This document shows positions 35,521-46,915 of a stretch of DNA of 64,000 nt, in pieces (position 1 is the stretch's first letter; each line of letters begins with the position of its first letter). Under the pieces are notes generated by a model. The model ran no database searches. It saw only the letters and a list, made by a program, of their open reading frames with translations, and was not told where the DNA came from. The position numbers and the translations under genes are program-made. The stretch comes from Branchiostoma lanceolatum (Eukaryota > Chordata > Leptocardii > Amphioxiformes > Branchiostomatidae): positions 3,281,501 to 3,345,500 of the forward strand of contig NC_089735.1 of the NCBI RefSeq assembly GCF_035083965.1, in the 5' to 3' direction.

Positions 35521-36052
35521 CCCCCCAAAAAAAAAAAATAATTGAAAAAAAATCGCCAGTAAAACGCTAGTCCCATTATAAGACTGCCCTTAACAGTCCG
35601 CCAAAGCATAAAGGACCAATGAGTTAATGTACTAATGGGTCTCTGTGGACATTAAGCCTCGATGGAATTGTCAATGGAAAAAATAACGAAAACAATGCAA
35701 TATTCCGTCGCATCATTTATTGAATCGAGTTGTGTTTGAACACATTATATTCTTTAGCTTCCTGTATTTTCCCCGGACGAAGTTTTTGGCTACCTTCATC
35801 GTAGCTCCTCTTGAAACTTTACAGGTATTCGTACATTTCTATCTAAGTTCAAAGGTCCTTCCAAGTTCAAAGACTCTACTTTTGATCCTGTGCTGACGTC
35901 ATAATGAAATCAAGATTGCTGTCTAACCACAACTTGCTTGAAAAAAATTCATATGAAAAGAAAGAAAAAAAACACATTTCGGCTATTCCTTTTGCTTCAT
36001 TCACTTCGTCTTATTGTTCATTTCTTGATTTCTGTCACTGCAGAGAGGTTAC

Positions 36053-36592
36053 TTATCGTTTGCCAGGTAGCGCCAGAGACGGGGCTCTTCTCGATAACGC
36101 GGATTTGCTCGGGAAAGCCCAAACCTCTGGAACTAGGTCGTCCTGCGTCTCCTCACCCCTTTTCCCAGGAAGAGCGAACGGTGCTCTCTTTTCCAGGACA
36201 TCCCAGGACAGTCGCTTTCCTGGAAGAGCGAACGGTGCTTTCTTTTCCGGGACTTTCCAGGACATTCTCTTTCCCGGGAAGCCAAAGAGCGGGACTCCCC
36301 TTCTTCTGACGGACCTTTCCAGTATCGCGTAGTCGTCCCCGTGCGGTCGCGTCGTGGGTTCGGCTCTTTTCCCGGGAAGCCCCAGGGGCGCCCGCCGGTC
36401 GTACTGACGGAACGACTCCGTCCTGTCCGGGAGGAGGGACTGCAGGAGCTCCCGCCATATTTGTTTCCAGTTTACGGCGTTGTCTCCTGTACGGTAGACG
36501 TCTTCATGGTCGTGTGCAGGGAGCTTCTCTGACTCGACTAGTACCGAACACGATAGAGCCACGAGGAGAGAGAACGCCAGCGGACCTGTCAT
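36053..36592 (-). CDS. Neuropeptide precursor giving peptides ending in LP-amide or FP-amide
   Basis: A 179-aa secretory precursor in one coding exon. ATG at 36592 is preceded in the same exon by 13 nt of 5' UTR and an acceptor (tatttcag; exon starts 36605). Residues 1-22 form a signal peptide. Five mature peptides sit between dibasic sites with C-terminal Gly for amidation: APLGLP (68-73), GVPLFGFP (99-106), APFALP (119-124 and 137-142) and APSLALP (170-176), each followed by GKR; the last GKR ends the protein. Spacers MSWKVPE and LSWDVLE show an xSWxVxE repeat. Prohormone convertase, carboxypeptidase and PAM processing follows from these sites. I do not firmly recognise the family. The C-terminal pattern (F/L)-(G/A)-(L/F)-P-amide could be a tachykinin-like variant with Pro for Met, or a lancelet-specific family. 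TRH is less likely because no QxPG unit is present. Confidence 0.85.
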   Translation of the reverse strand: MTGPLAFSLLVALSCSVLVESEKLPAHDHEDVYRTGDNAVNWKQIWRELLQSLLPDRTESFRQYDRRAPLGLPGKRAEPTTRPHGDDYAILERSVRRRGVPLFGFPGKRMSWKVPEKKAPFALPGKRLSWDVLEKRAPFALPGKRGEETQDDLVPEVWAFPSKSALSRRAPSLALPGKR

Positions 36593-37305
36593 TTCTGTCG
36601 TTGATCTGAAATACAAGAAAATTTATTTATTTATTTATCTATTCATTGAATTTCCAGACGGCTGGGTGCCCCATTTAAGATGATACTTGTCGTGTAAAAT
36701 GGTAAAGAAAAAGATAGTCACATAGCTTTTTGAGGCTTTTACAATGGGGGTCTTACGTATTGCTACCGTGTTCATTTTCATAATTCATGAGGAAATGCTA
36801 CAATAGACTTCTTTGCTAAGATAAGACTCTCATACTTTGAACAACTTGTGTTATTTGGGTAGAGAAGATAATCAACTGACATAATTCATGCAAATGAGGT
36901 CCTTGTCTTGATCATTATCATAATGGCCGAATGAAATCACCTGCAATGGAGGCTATGATCATTATGTAAAAGACTACTTGAACATTTTCCCTTCGAAGTC
37001 GATGGGTCTCCGAGGACTAGGGTAAAAATACTGGTATAACGACGCGCCCTGATCACAACTATCTAAAGGAATCACACCCTGTAGACTCCTTGGTCCATAT
37101 TCTTATCGAGATAAGAAGCCGGCAGGACTGGGCATTTAGCTTTGTGGAACAACAAGGACGCCTTAACATGTACTGCATCTCAGGAACATCATTTTCCATA
37201 AGCCCAAACTCCCAAGGTACAAATCAGGCCTGGAAAGTAAAGTCTTACCAAAGATAAAGCAAGCGCCCCTCAATGAGAAGAAGCGCACAGCTTTTTCGAT
37301 GCAAT

Positions 37306-37600
37306 TATTCTCCAAGCAGATGTTCGACTCCGTCTTTTTAGGCGTTCTTATCAGGCTTTATACTCTTTCTCAGGTTTTTGGTTTGCTGGTGGATGAAAAT
37401 AAAACCTGGTAACATAGAGAACGCCCTACTCTCCAATTATGGCCAAGCACAGGTTCGGCTCCGACTGGGTTTTGACGAGTTTTAGTCGTTTTTTAGCCTT
37501 GGCTTGGTGACATTAAAAAAAACGGAATAGAAAGCCCGACAGAAACGCGTAAAACACGTCAAAAACCAGCCGGAGCCGAACCTCCGCTCGGAGAGTATTG
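37306..37600. mobile_element. Two decayed CTCTCCAAGCAGAG-family MITEs in the neuropeptide intron
   Basis: Left fragment 37306-37420 (ATTCTCCAAGCAGATG). A fuller copy at 37429-37598 ends AGCCGAACCTCCGCTCGGAG, with core AAACACGTCAAAAACCAGCC. Confidence 0.6.
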
Positions 37601-37779
37601 TGCAAAGCGAGTTTGCTATGGCTGCAAATGAAACAGAGGGCCCGGGCACGAAAACGGGCGCCCCATTGCTAAACTACAAATCCTTCTGTTCCAGTTCAGA
37701 TTGAGATACATGTAGGTGGTGCGCCACGCGACCGCTGAATGGTTATTGCACACATTGATTACTCTCTATGACATCTAAA

Positions 37780-37890
37780 GCCCCTGTCAAATTACTTCAT
37801 CGGCTGCAAACTTAATCTAAACCAAAATCATGTCCATACGCAACTCATGCGGGCTTGCATATACGCACAAGTGTGACAGGGGCTTAGCGT
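37780..37890. mobile_element. Short element related to 35212-35442
   Basis: AAAGCCCCTGTCAAATTAC at the left and CACAAGTGTGACAGGGGC at the right, with the shared CTGCAAACTTAATCTAAACC interior. Confidence 0.6.
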
Positions 37891-38165
37891 ATCAGTACTA
37901 TTTGTATGATTTGCAAAAACACAATTTCACTCGCTGCCAATTTCTGAAACTGCTAGCGCTACTTGGGAAGGACCACTATTTGCCCAATCGTGTTAAACTT
38001 GGTCGAAGGACGTGCATTTGATGAAGTCAATCCATAAGACAATTCTGAGAAACCTGACTTGGCCGGCGCCTTAGGGAGGGTTTGTCTCCGTATTTCATTC
38101 GACAGTTATGTCTTCACAGCAGGCGAACGGTACTTGAGGATTTCCCCCATATACCGTTCGTTCAA

Positions 38166-38366
38166 TTCGTTCAGTGGCACACAGGGAAGCAAGTTTCCTT
38201 GCTGTTTCAGTAGCAGGGTATATCTTTACAGGGAGGGATTGCTAGTCCTTCCGTCTAACTTGCTCGAGGCACCTCTTCTAACACGGGACCCCCATTTTAC
38301 GTCCCTTCCGAATGACAGGTGCAGCCCCAACCGAGATGTCCTGTCCCAGGATTGAACTGGGGTCTC
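38166..38366 (-). mobile_element. SINE family F, truncated, minus orientation
   Basis: Plus-strand text TTGCTGTTTCAGTAGCAGGG through GATTGAACTGGGGTCTCCC is the reverse complement of the family F body and B box; the tRNA head is missing. Confidence 0.6.
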
Positions 38367-38856
38367 CCTTCCAAAATACCGTGCACTGAGAAAATTCGTC
38401 GATATCCGGTGAAGCTGGTGTGTTATACCGGCTATATATATATATATACATAGATACAGAAGGTCCCGCTCACTTTCCGTTCTTAAAAAGGAGTTTACAA
38501 GCGTTCATGGCGTCCAGTATTGTTCTATCCTTAAAAAGAATTCTGCCCAAGATGACCACTTCTCTTTCCGTTGAAGTACAGATCTTGCTCAGTGTTATTG
38601 AAGAAATGTAAATGAAACGTCGACCATTTCCAAAATCTTGCTTGAGTAACTAATACCTATCGTTATCGCATTACTTGGATGGCTCACCTTCATTGACGTC
38701 TCTTTCCTTCGCTTATTTCTTTCCGACACACTGATAAGAGGCATCTTACACGCACATCGTAATGCTAATCCTACTTTACCCAGTCATAGTGGCCCACTAA
38801 GAACAAGAATCAAGGATACAGCAGTAGACTTAAACGGCTTTATCTGTTTTTCTTAC

Positions 38857-39080
38857 CTCGAGCTTACTGCGCACTTCGGAGCTCAGCACTTCGGACGAGG
38901 AGGGCGGTGGGTTGATCTGGACTTCTCCCTGTAGCGTCTCCTCGATACTGAAGGACCAACCCTCTTGTCGCCTCCTTATAAAGGGTGCAGCACTCCGCTA
39001 TGCTGAACAGCTCTGAGCCGCGTGGGACGTCACATTAAAGGAGGAGAGACGAAAGAGTAGGCTGTTCTGACGTCGTCATG
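38857..39080 (-). promoter_or_regulatory. Promoter and 5' UTR exon of the neuropeptide gene
   Basis: On the minus strand a TATA box (TTTATAAGG, 38976-38984) lies about 25-30 bp before a likely start near 38950. The non-coding exon runs to 38857 and ends CTCGAG|gtaag, pairing with the acceptor at 36606 across a 2.25-kb intron. Upstream are CRE-like sites TGACGTC (39026-39032, minus strand) and TGACGTCG (39068-39075). A TATA box with CREs is common in neuropeptide genes. The exon-intron link is inferred from position and strand. Confidence 0.6.
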
Positions 39081-40109
39081 ACACAGTTCTAGTCACATGA
39101 CTCTCCACAATCCGGAAGTTTCGCCGTCACACAAAAGTTGTATGGAGAGTTGTTACGAGAAATGACATACATACATCTGGGCACCCCTGGAAAAGATCAG
39201 GTCTTCACTTCCGCTCCAGCACCGCACAGAGAGTACGTACACACAGTGGTCCATTTTATTATTAAAGGAAAAAAAATAAATTGGGCCCTTTGAGACATTT
39301 GGGATACGAATAGCTGAAGCATACAATGGGATACTCGCTACAAGCAGAGCGGACCACACCTGTCGAGAATAAGTGGATGAGAAGCGATTTCCCAATTACG
39401 TCCAATTTAACGGCGGACGCCACCTGCCTCGTCCTGGCTGTAAAAGTTTTGAGAGTTTTTTTTTTTAAAATTCAAAATAACAGAAAGACGAGGACAAAGT
39501 GACGCCAGACTCAAGTTGTGAAACTTATCTTGCCAGCGCCAGTCAACAAAAATAAATATATAGATATAAGGTTAAATTGAAGTGACCCGGTATCCCCCAC
39601 CCGCACCTATATCAAATTATCAACTCACTTTCTTCTCAATTACACACTTTCTATGTATGATTGGTGACTTCTATATGGAGAGGGTTGCCCGTGACAGAGT
39701 ACGGAAAGCGTGTCCAGGCCGTTGTATGATATATCACAGCCTGCTGGCCGCCATGCTTATAAACGGATGTCAGAATCTTTCGTGGCAACAGTCTTTTAAT
39801 AGAACACACGTCGAGGAAGGTCACACATAGAGTACGTTAAAGAACCCACCACACTTATCGAAAAGAGTAGGGGTCCTTCCCGATGTGAGTGGATCAACTA
39901 TGATAGTCTCTAGGTTGACGTCATCAAAGGGTGATATAGAACACAGCCAGGGGTCATGTTCTCTGCCTTACACTTTTCACGTTAAAGATTGCAGTAACGA
40001 TTTCGATCAGCTACTGTCCAGCACAACATGGTCTCCAAGACTCGAGAACACCGCAACACTCTTTCCGGACTTTTCAAGCAACGCCTGTTCTTCAAAGCAC
40101 AGTCCGATT

Positions 40110-40556
40110 CCTCTCCAAGCAGAGGAGGGGTTCCGGCTGGTTTTTGACGTGATTTTGGCGTTTTTGTAGGGATTTCTACTTTGTCATTACATGTTTGCGT
40201 AGCAAAACCTTTGTTGGATCCGTTGGCATGTGTGGTGGCCGCCATCTTGATTTTGTGACGTCGCAGGGTAGCCATACCATTTCATTGAAGGGGTGTTTTT
40301 GGGGTCGCTAGCGTTCTCTCTATTTTTAACAAATCGGCACACAACTATCACACATACAACTCAAATAAAAAGAAAAATTCAATACCAATTCATATTTATA
40401 AAAAGACCCCGTAATCGCTAAACTAACATAGCAAACCTGAAGTATATGTAGCACAAATACTTAACTCTAGTGTTTTTTTGTCTCTATAAACCCCCCAATG
40501 AAAACGCCTAAAAACACGTAAGAAAACAGCCGGAAACCCTCCACTGCTTGGAAAGC
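40110..40556. mobile_element. CTCTCCAAGCAGAG-family element with a 300-bp centre
   Basis: The left end (40110-40195) and right end (40498-40556) match the family, but the middle is unrelated to other copies. It is either an internally expanded member or one that received an insertion. Confidence 0.6.
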
Positions 40557-40708
40557 ACAGTCCGATGCCTAACGGTATTAATTTAAAATGTTGGCGGGTT
40601 TAACGATCTCGCAGCCGCCCCGCCAATTTGGTAACTGTTGTACCACCGGGATCACGTCAGTCCGTGGGGTGATGCTGGTTTAATGAGATTGATACTGGTA
40701 CTTCAGCA

Positions 40709-40890
40709 TACTCTCCAAGCAGAGGAGGGGTTCCGGCTGGTTTTTGACGTGTTTTTAGGCGTTTTTGTAGGGCTTTCTACTCTGCCATGTTTTTTCTCTC
40801 CAAACCAAAACATGACAAATTAGAAAGCCCGACAAAAACGCCTAAAACACGTCAAAAACCAGCCGGAACCCCTCCTCTGCTCGGAGAGTA
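40709..40890. mobile_element. MITE, CTCTCCAAGCAGAG family
   Basis: TACTCTCCAAGCAGAGGAGG to CCTCCTCTGCTCGGAGAGTA, with near-perfect arms. Confidence 0.82.
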
Positions 40891-41672
40891 CTTCATCATT
40901 CACTGGTCTGATATGCGACATAAGCTGCCAGAGGAGAGAACATGTTTGTTTGTTTGTTTGTTTGTTTGTTTATTTTCTTTGCACGAAAAGAAAATACACA
41001 ATACGATGCAATAGATTTAAAAAAAAAAACATGTGCAGGAGGAGGGAAAATGTGTATATAGCTTATACAGTAGAAACCAGTTAATTGCAATACGCTTTGT
41101 TGCAAAAACCGGCCAACTGCAAAGGATTGTGAAATCCCAAACCGTTTCCCATAAGCACCATTGTTTACCGAACCCCATATACGCAAAGCCTATCACCACA
41201 AAAACCGGCTAATCTGCAAAAAATGTCAAGTTGCAGCACAAATTGAACCTACTGTACTTATTCCTCTATACTAATCACAAAAAGTCAAAATCGATAAATG
41301 ATATAGCAAAGTAATACATAGAATGCGATAACGATAGATGACAATGCTCAAATTATTGATGGTGCGAATTAAGATAAGATAGGAACTAAACAACATGCCA
41401 ACAAGGAACACAGCGCTAGCCAGGTAAAGGTAAAGTAAGTAAAAGGTAAAGTATCGGATGATGAAGGATGAAACGGTGGCAACCTTCAGGCTGACAAATA
41501 TCTAGAATAGCAGACAGGAAACTCTGAATAGTTATATTGAGAATTGTCAGTGCTCAAAAAAGGAGTGCTGGGGTCCGCATGTACGTAAAGAGCTTAGCCA
41601 GATGTGCAATTTAAGAAGGTAAAGCGACTTCAGACTGAGGACGAAGCGCGACGTTGTTTCGTCAGCTAGTAG

Positions 41673-41935
41673 TACTCTCCAAGCAGAGGTTCGTTGGGAG
41701 AAAATGGTGACGTTCTTATCACATGCCCATTTTTTGGGTCAAAATACGGGGCATATGTAGCCTGAGTACCAGCCTCCGTAGTGACCGCTGGCTAAAAAAA
41801 ATTGCTCGCTAACCACGGAGTTAGCAAGCGATTTTTTTTGGAGCCAGTGGTCACTACGGAGGCTGGTACTCAGGCTAGGGCATATGATAAGAAGGTCACA
41901 ATTCCCCCCCAACAACCTCTCCTTGGAAGGTGAGC
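41673..41935. mobile_element. CTCTCCAAGCAGAG-type element hosting a nested palindrome
   Basis: Left half ends at GGGCATATG, where the 41758-41877 element is inserted; the right half resumes GGGCATATGATAAGAAGG and ends near ACCTCTCCTTGGAAGG. The repeated GGGCATATG/GCATATG may be the target duplication. Confidence 0.6.
41758..41877. mobile_element. 120-bp palindromic element, TAGCCTGAGT ends
   Basis: Left arm TAGCCTGAGTACCAGCCTCC and right arm GGAGGCTGGTACTCAGGCTA are perfect complements; same size and end type as 17101-17220. Confidence 0.8.
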
Positions 41936-42009
41936 TAGTAGTGCAGTGCGGTTTCTAGAATCTAGTCAAGCACGCTCAAGATTACCTGAGTAGAAGAGTG
42001 TCGCAGACA

Positions 42010-42110
42010 TTAACGAACCAGGCTACTTTTACTGACGAAAGACAGCGATGCTGTCTGAAACGTCTGCCCAGTTGTTTGAGTAACAGTTACCGAATCTGCT
42101 ACGTTTGCTT
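42010..42110 (+). repeat. Repeat remnant with hammerhead-like core
   Basis: CTGACGA, a 6-bp perfect stem (AGACAG/CTGTCT) and GAAAC, in the order of a hammerhead catalytic core. Upstream CAGAC can pair with GTCTG after GAAAC. Confidence 0.45.
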
Positions 42111-42774
42111 ACGATGAAGTTTCAGACGGCTGATCGTATATCTAGAACAAGTAACAACCTTATCGCCATACAAAACACCATGACTAATTTAGAGCTCTCT
42201 CCAGTCATTCTGTCATTAGCCTCCCCGAGCTTCTGACTGGCATCAATCAACGGCTGATAACAACGACCGCTGGGAACCGAAAATCCGTCTAAATCGCCGA
42301 ATACCGGAATATGGTACCGGGGTGGCCAAGACCCCAGTTGGTGACTAAGCATTCGTCTGTTCATCACTTACGGAGAAGCCTTGTTTCGTGCCGACAATCA
42401 GGAACTCAGTATTGCCCTTTCGGAAGTAGCTCGAACGTTATTAAGACAAAGCTCAGTTTGATGTCAGACCGCGACCTGATTCCGATGGCCGCCTGTCTAT
42501 CTTATCAGAGCATCTCATCGTAAAGGGGCATACAGTTTGAAATAATTGCCCCCCACATGTCCACTAGACCACTGTGGCATACTAGGCAAAACGCATACAA
42601 GGTCAATTTTGATTTCACGTATCTTTATTATTCATAACCGTTACGTGGCACGCATCTGTAACAATGTGACTTGGCCATTCTACAAATCTACATTTAGGTG
42701 GTTGAACTATATGTCCGAACAGAGATAGATACAGCTGAGTATCTTGACTCAGTGAAATCTGTATTCACATACTA

Positions 42775-43000
42775 CTGTAAAATGTAAATGCAGAACTGTT
42801 CGCGGTGGTTTAATGTTCGCGGTTTTCGCGGCTACCGTTTCAACGCAAACATAAAACCACCGCGAACATTTTTGTCCAATAGTATGCAATACTGTAGCAG
42901 TATGTGACTATAGCGCTGCCGCAAACTTAAAACCACCACGAACACTCCATTTTCGCCTTAGCGCGAAATAAAAACCACGCGAACTTAAATGCATTTACAC
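42775..43000. mobile_element. MITE, CTGTAAATGCAGAAATG family
   Basis: The best preserved copy: GAACTGTTCGCGGTGG at the left, AACATAAAACCACCGCGAAC inside, and GAACTTAAATGCATTTACA at the right end. Confidence 0.68.
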
Positions 43001-43594
43001 TTTTCGAAGAAACATCTGTGTCTGGTTTAAGACGAAGAGCATGTGGTCTTGTGACAACATATCCTTGGATCAAGCTTAATGAAAAATCATAATCGTCGCG
43101 ATGGTTAGGTTTGACGTATACTTCATTACGCTTCTTCGGCTTTAAGCTGCGAAGTAAGACATGCCAAACTGAAGCCTTATCACAATCAAGAAGGCTTTAG
43201 TATCTTTACCTGTCTTGATCAAAATATCACCAGCTACTCTTAACTGTGGAGCCGAGGGGCCTAATGAAGAACGGGTTCAAACTTTTGAACCTTGCAATTG
43301 TTGGCTGGTTCTTCTTAATTTTCTTCAGATGATCACGGTAGCTACAACGCTGTTATCTGAATTGGATCTTTAACTTAGAATCGACGAAGGGCATTACAGA
43401 TCCTTAATGTATAGGACTAATCTACTCCAGGGGATTCCCCTAATCGTTCGCCATGATTGCGGCCCCAAGCATTCGGGTCTGGTTTTCAGAAAAAATACCT
43501 TTCTTGCGCTTGGATGCGCACGGTCAACCATATAATACCGTTAGCCTGTTGGTGGATAGAAGAAGAGCACTCATATGACATTTGACTACAATGT

Positions 43595-44040
43595 GATTTC
43601 AAACTTAAGCGGTCATTTTAAAAGCAATGGAAGGTGAAATGCACTTTACTTGCCATTGCCCACATCATAGCACCGGAAGAGACAAACTATTTAACCTAGT
43701 CAGCAAAATCGTCCCCAGCTTTGTACGTCGCACAGACCTACAAAAAACTGTCTTTCTGTTAACACCAGCCAATGCATATATCTCCCAAAACGTAGGGAAT
43801 TTCTAGCCCGTTGCAGGCTCTGAACCGGCTGCAACGGGGTCTAGGGAATTTCATATTCCACTGCACACAAAAAAGAAATCAAACCCAATAACAACTGTTT
43901 AGATTAGAAGTAGCGCTAGATGACGACTTACATTTTACGTTGTGTTAATTTCATTACTGTGTACTATACCTTATTATTATCATTATCTAATTCCCTTGTA
44001 TTCTTGCAATTAGCCTCCGGGCATGAATTTGCAATAACGT
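43595..44040 (+). pseudogene. Second LINE 3' fragment
   Basis: Reads GEMHFTCHCPHHSTGRDKLF in one frame (from about 43635), aligned with the Cys/His tail of the 21257 copy. It ends with a CCTCCGGGCATGAATTTGCA tail and then AT-rich repeats. Broken frame, no intact domain. Confidence 0.6.
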
Positions 44041-44829
44041 TATTATTATCATCTATCCATATAATTGTTAAGACAATATCTTCTCAGGAATCCGGTGGTG
44101 GGAATGTGGACTGGACATCTGCTTGACGATCACAAGAGTTATCTGAAATGTCGAACGGAGGACTGTCACCGAGTGTTGTATTCGTGAAGCTTCTTACAAC
44201 TTCACCATTGCCCGCATGCGACCATCAATGCAAAGGGAAGACAGACGCATACCAAGTACATGTTTGAGTATCATATCTCCAAGATTATGTCGGCAATATT
44301 GTGGTGATCTACCACTGCGCCATGGTGCCATTCAGCGACAACGATGTTCAGGTCTTAATCCGTGTTGGACTCATGGGCAACGTCAGAGTGACGCTAATGA
44401 CAAGAAGGGGCGTCATCGATCTTCGGCATCCCGAACAGGTCGTGAAAGACCTAGCACAGGGTTAGAATAGGTTCCTATAAAGAGTAACATCCACGCGATA
44501 GTTGGCATCAAACAGCATCTTCAGAACGCACCGTGACAGATGTATGATGGATAAGCACTAGTTCTAACATATTACGGATTACTTTGCCTCATCACAACTA
44601 AGCGACTACGTCTTTTAGCCTGGGCGTAAGAGTGCCGGGGAGATTCCCAGAGCTATTGTAGATAAATCCTGCACAAGGTCCGCGGCGTCCCATCGCAATT
44701 ATGCCGCGTTATCTCTGCCGACAAGAAGGGGAATACGACACGGGTTTGACCACGGGGAGCGCCAGTCGACGTGAAACTGCGGAGATGTCAGGCACAGCTT
44801 AATCCGGAGCCATGCGGGGGATGGATCCT

Positions 44830-45755
44830 CTCTCTGAGAGGAACATTAGATCGTCCTCTGGTGTCACTCTTTTGAGTTTTTGATTACTAAGTATCAACCG
44901 ATGTCGAACATATTTCACAAAACGTTGCTGCTCATTTTCGCTGATGAAAATGTCCAGCTTTGATAAAACGTAGAATACTAGAAATGTACTTGGGAAGCCT
45001 GGTGTCACTCTTTCGAGTTTTTAACGACTATAGCTAGTATCAACCAATGCCGAACATATTTCAAAAACGTGTGTCGCTGCTCATTTTCGATGATGAAAAT
45101 GTCCAGCTTTGATAAAACGTAGAATACTAGAAATGTACTTTTGAAGCCTGGTGTCACTCTTCCGGGTTTTTGATGTCTCATATCAACCGATGCCGAACAT
45201 ATTTCACAAAACGTACGCCGCTGCTCATTTTCGATAGTGAAAATGCCCAGCTTTGATAATACGTAGAATACTAGAAATGTACTTGGGAAGCCTGGTGACA
45301 CTCTTCCGGGTTTTTGATGACAAGTATCAACCGATGCCGAACATATTTCATAAAACGTACGCCGCTGCTCATTTTCGATAGTGAAAATGTCCAGCTTTGA
45401 TAAAACGTAGAAATGTACTTGTTGTTTGGATCGTCCTCTGGATCCCTGATGTCACTCGTTCGAGTTTTTGATGTCTCATATCAACCGGTGCCTATCATAT
45501 TTCAAGAACGTATAGTGCTGCTCATTTCGATGGTGAAAATGTCCAGCTTTGATAAAACGTAGAAATGCACTTGTTGTTTGTAGAGATCGTCTTCTGGAAG
45601 CCTGGTGTCAGTATTTGATTTTTGATGACTCGTTTTCAGGCGATGCCGAACACATTTCAAAAACGTACGCGTATTGTACTGCTCAATTTCGATAATGGGA
45701 ATGTCCAGCTTAGATAAAATGAGGAAATGCTTTTGTTGTCGTGGAAAAAGTAGAT
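44830..45755. repeat. Six tandem copies of a ~141-155-bp satellite unit
   Basis: Each unit has GGTGTCACTC, then GATGCCGAACATATTTCA, CTGCTCATTTTCG, and AAAATGTCCAGCTTTGATAA. Unit starts lie near 44860, 45001, 45150, 45294, 45449 and 45604. The minus-strand open frames here are by-products of the repeat. Confidence 0.85.
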
Positions 45756-46075
45756 AAATTACATAATTATACAATTTCTTACATCAGTTACTACGCGTAG
45801 ATATTTTAGATCGTCCGAGTACATTTTATTTCATTTATAAAAGGAGTATAATGTACATTCTAGACATCCAGGTAATAAGATACGCCAAAAATAGTTACTC
45901 AAGCAACTGGATAAAACTTTGAAACTTTTGAAATGTGCTTCAAAATGTCATTCAGTTGCTTGTAACTATTTTTTGGCGTAATATAATATACATAATGTAT
46001 TAAAAGTAACACACTCAAATTGAACGGGAAGAGAGAAAATATGATGTCTCGCGTGCCACAAGTTGATGTACTGAT

Positions 46076-46195
46076 GTAATTGAAATGAATAAAGAAAGAT
46101 GATGCCATGTCTGTGACCGGTTGCTGAACTCCTAGGTAATTGAAATGAATAAAGAAAGATGATGCCATGTCTGTGACCGGTTGCTGAACTCCTAG
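46076..46195 (+). repeat. Perfect 60-bp tandem duplication
   Basis: AATTGAAATGAATAAAGAAA through TGCTGAACTCCTAG occurs twice without change, so it is recent. Confidence 0.92.
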
Positions 46196-46449
46196 GTCGC
46201 ATCTTGTCTGTAGGATCGGACCCTGTAGATCCTTATCACCGCCTTTTTATAGCTGTATATGACCTCACTGGAGTATTCAAAGGGCACAAGAGAATTTGCT
46301 CCATGTCTTCCAAAGACAACACCCTCTATCAAGTCTCACGTAGAGGTATAGCGAGTAAGATTGTCATAAACTACAAGGTGTTAAATCTCTTGGTGGCTTT
46401 CCCTTGCGGTCGGAAATGGAATTTGTAAGCTGCTATTGAACGTTTGGCA

Positions 46450-46915
46450 AGTACATGTGGTAGATATTGACACTTAAGTTGAAATTTGATACATGTAGTA
46501 GATATTGACACTTTAGTTGAGATTTAGTACATGTAGTAGATATTGACACTTTAGTTGAGATTTAATACATGTAGTACATACATATACACTTTAGTTGAGA
46601 TTTAGTACATGTAGTAGATATTGACACTTTTGTTGAGATCTAGTACATGTAGTAGATATTGACACTTTAGTTGAGATTTAGTACATGTAGTATATATATA
46701 CAGTTAAATTGAGATTTAGTACATGTAGTAGATATTGACACTTTAGTTGAGATTTAGTACATGTAGTAGATATTGACACTTTAGTTGAGATTTAGTACAT
46801 GTAGTATATATATACAGTTAAGTTGAGATTTAGTACATGTAGTAGATATTGACACTTTAGTTGAGATTTAGTACATGTGGTAGATATGGACACTTTAGTT
46901 GAGATTTGTAGATGT
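46450..46915 (+). repeat. 38-bp minisatellite, about 12 copies
   Basis: Unit built from TAGTACATGTAGTAGATATT and GACACTTTAGTTGAGATT, with shorter TATATATACAGTTAA variants. Confidence 0.92.

Noticed and set aside
35904..36332. Plus-strand frames of 123-142 residues around 36.1 kb
   Set aside because: Antisense to the neuropeptide precursor, whose signal peptide and GKR sites explain the region.
44799..45774. Minus-strand frames sharing FLVFYVLSKLDIF
   Set aside because: They follow the ~150-bp satellite units and change frame between units, so no coding selection is evident.
46450..46915. Regular repeats considered as a CRISPR array
   Set aside because: Units are contiguous with no unique spacers, and the host is an animal; it is a minisatellite.
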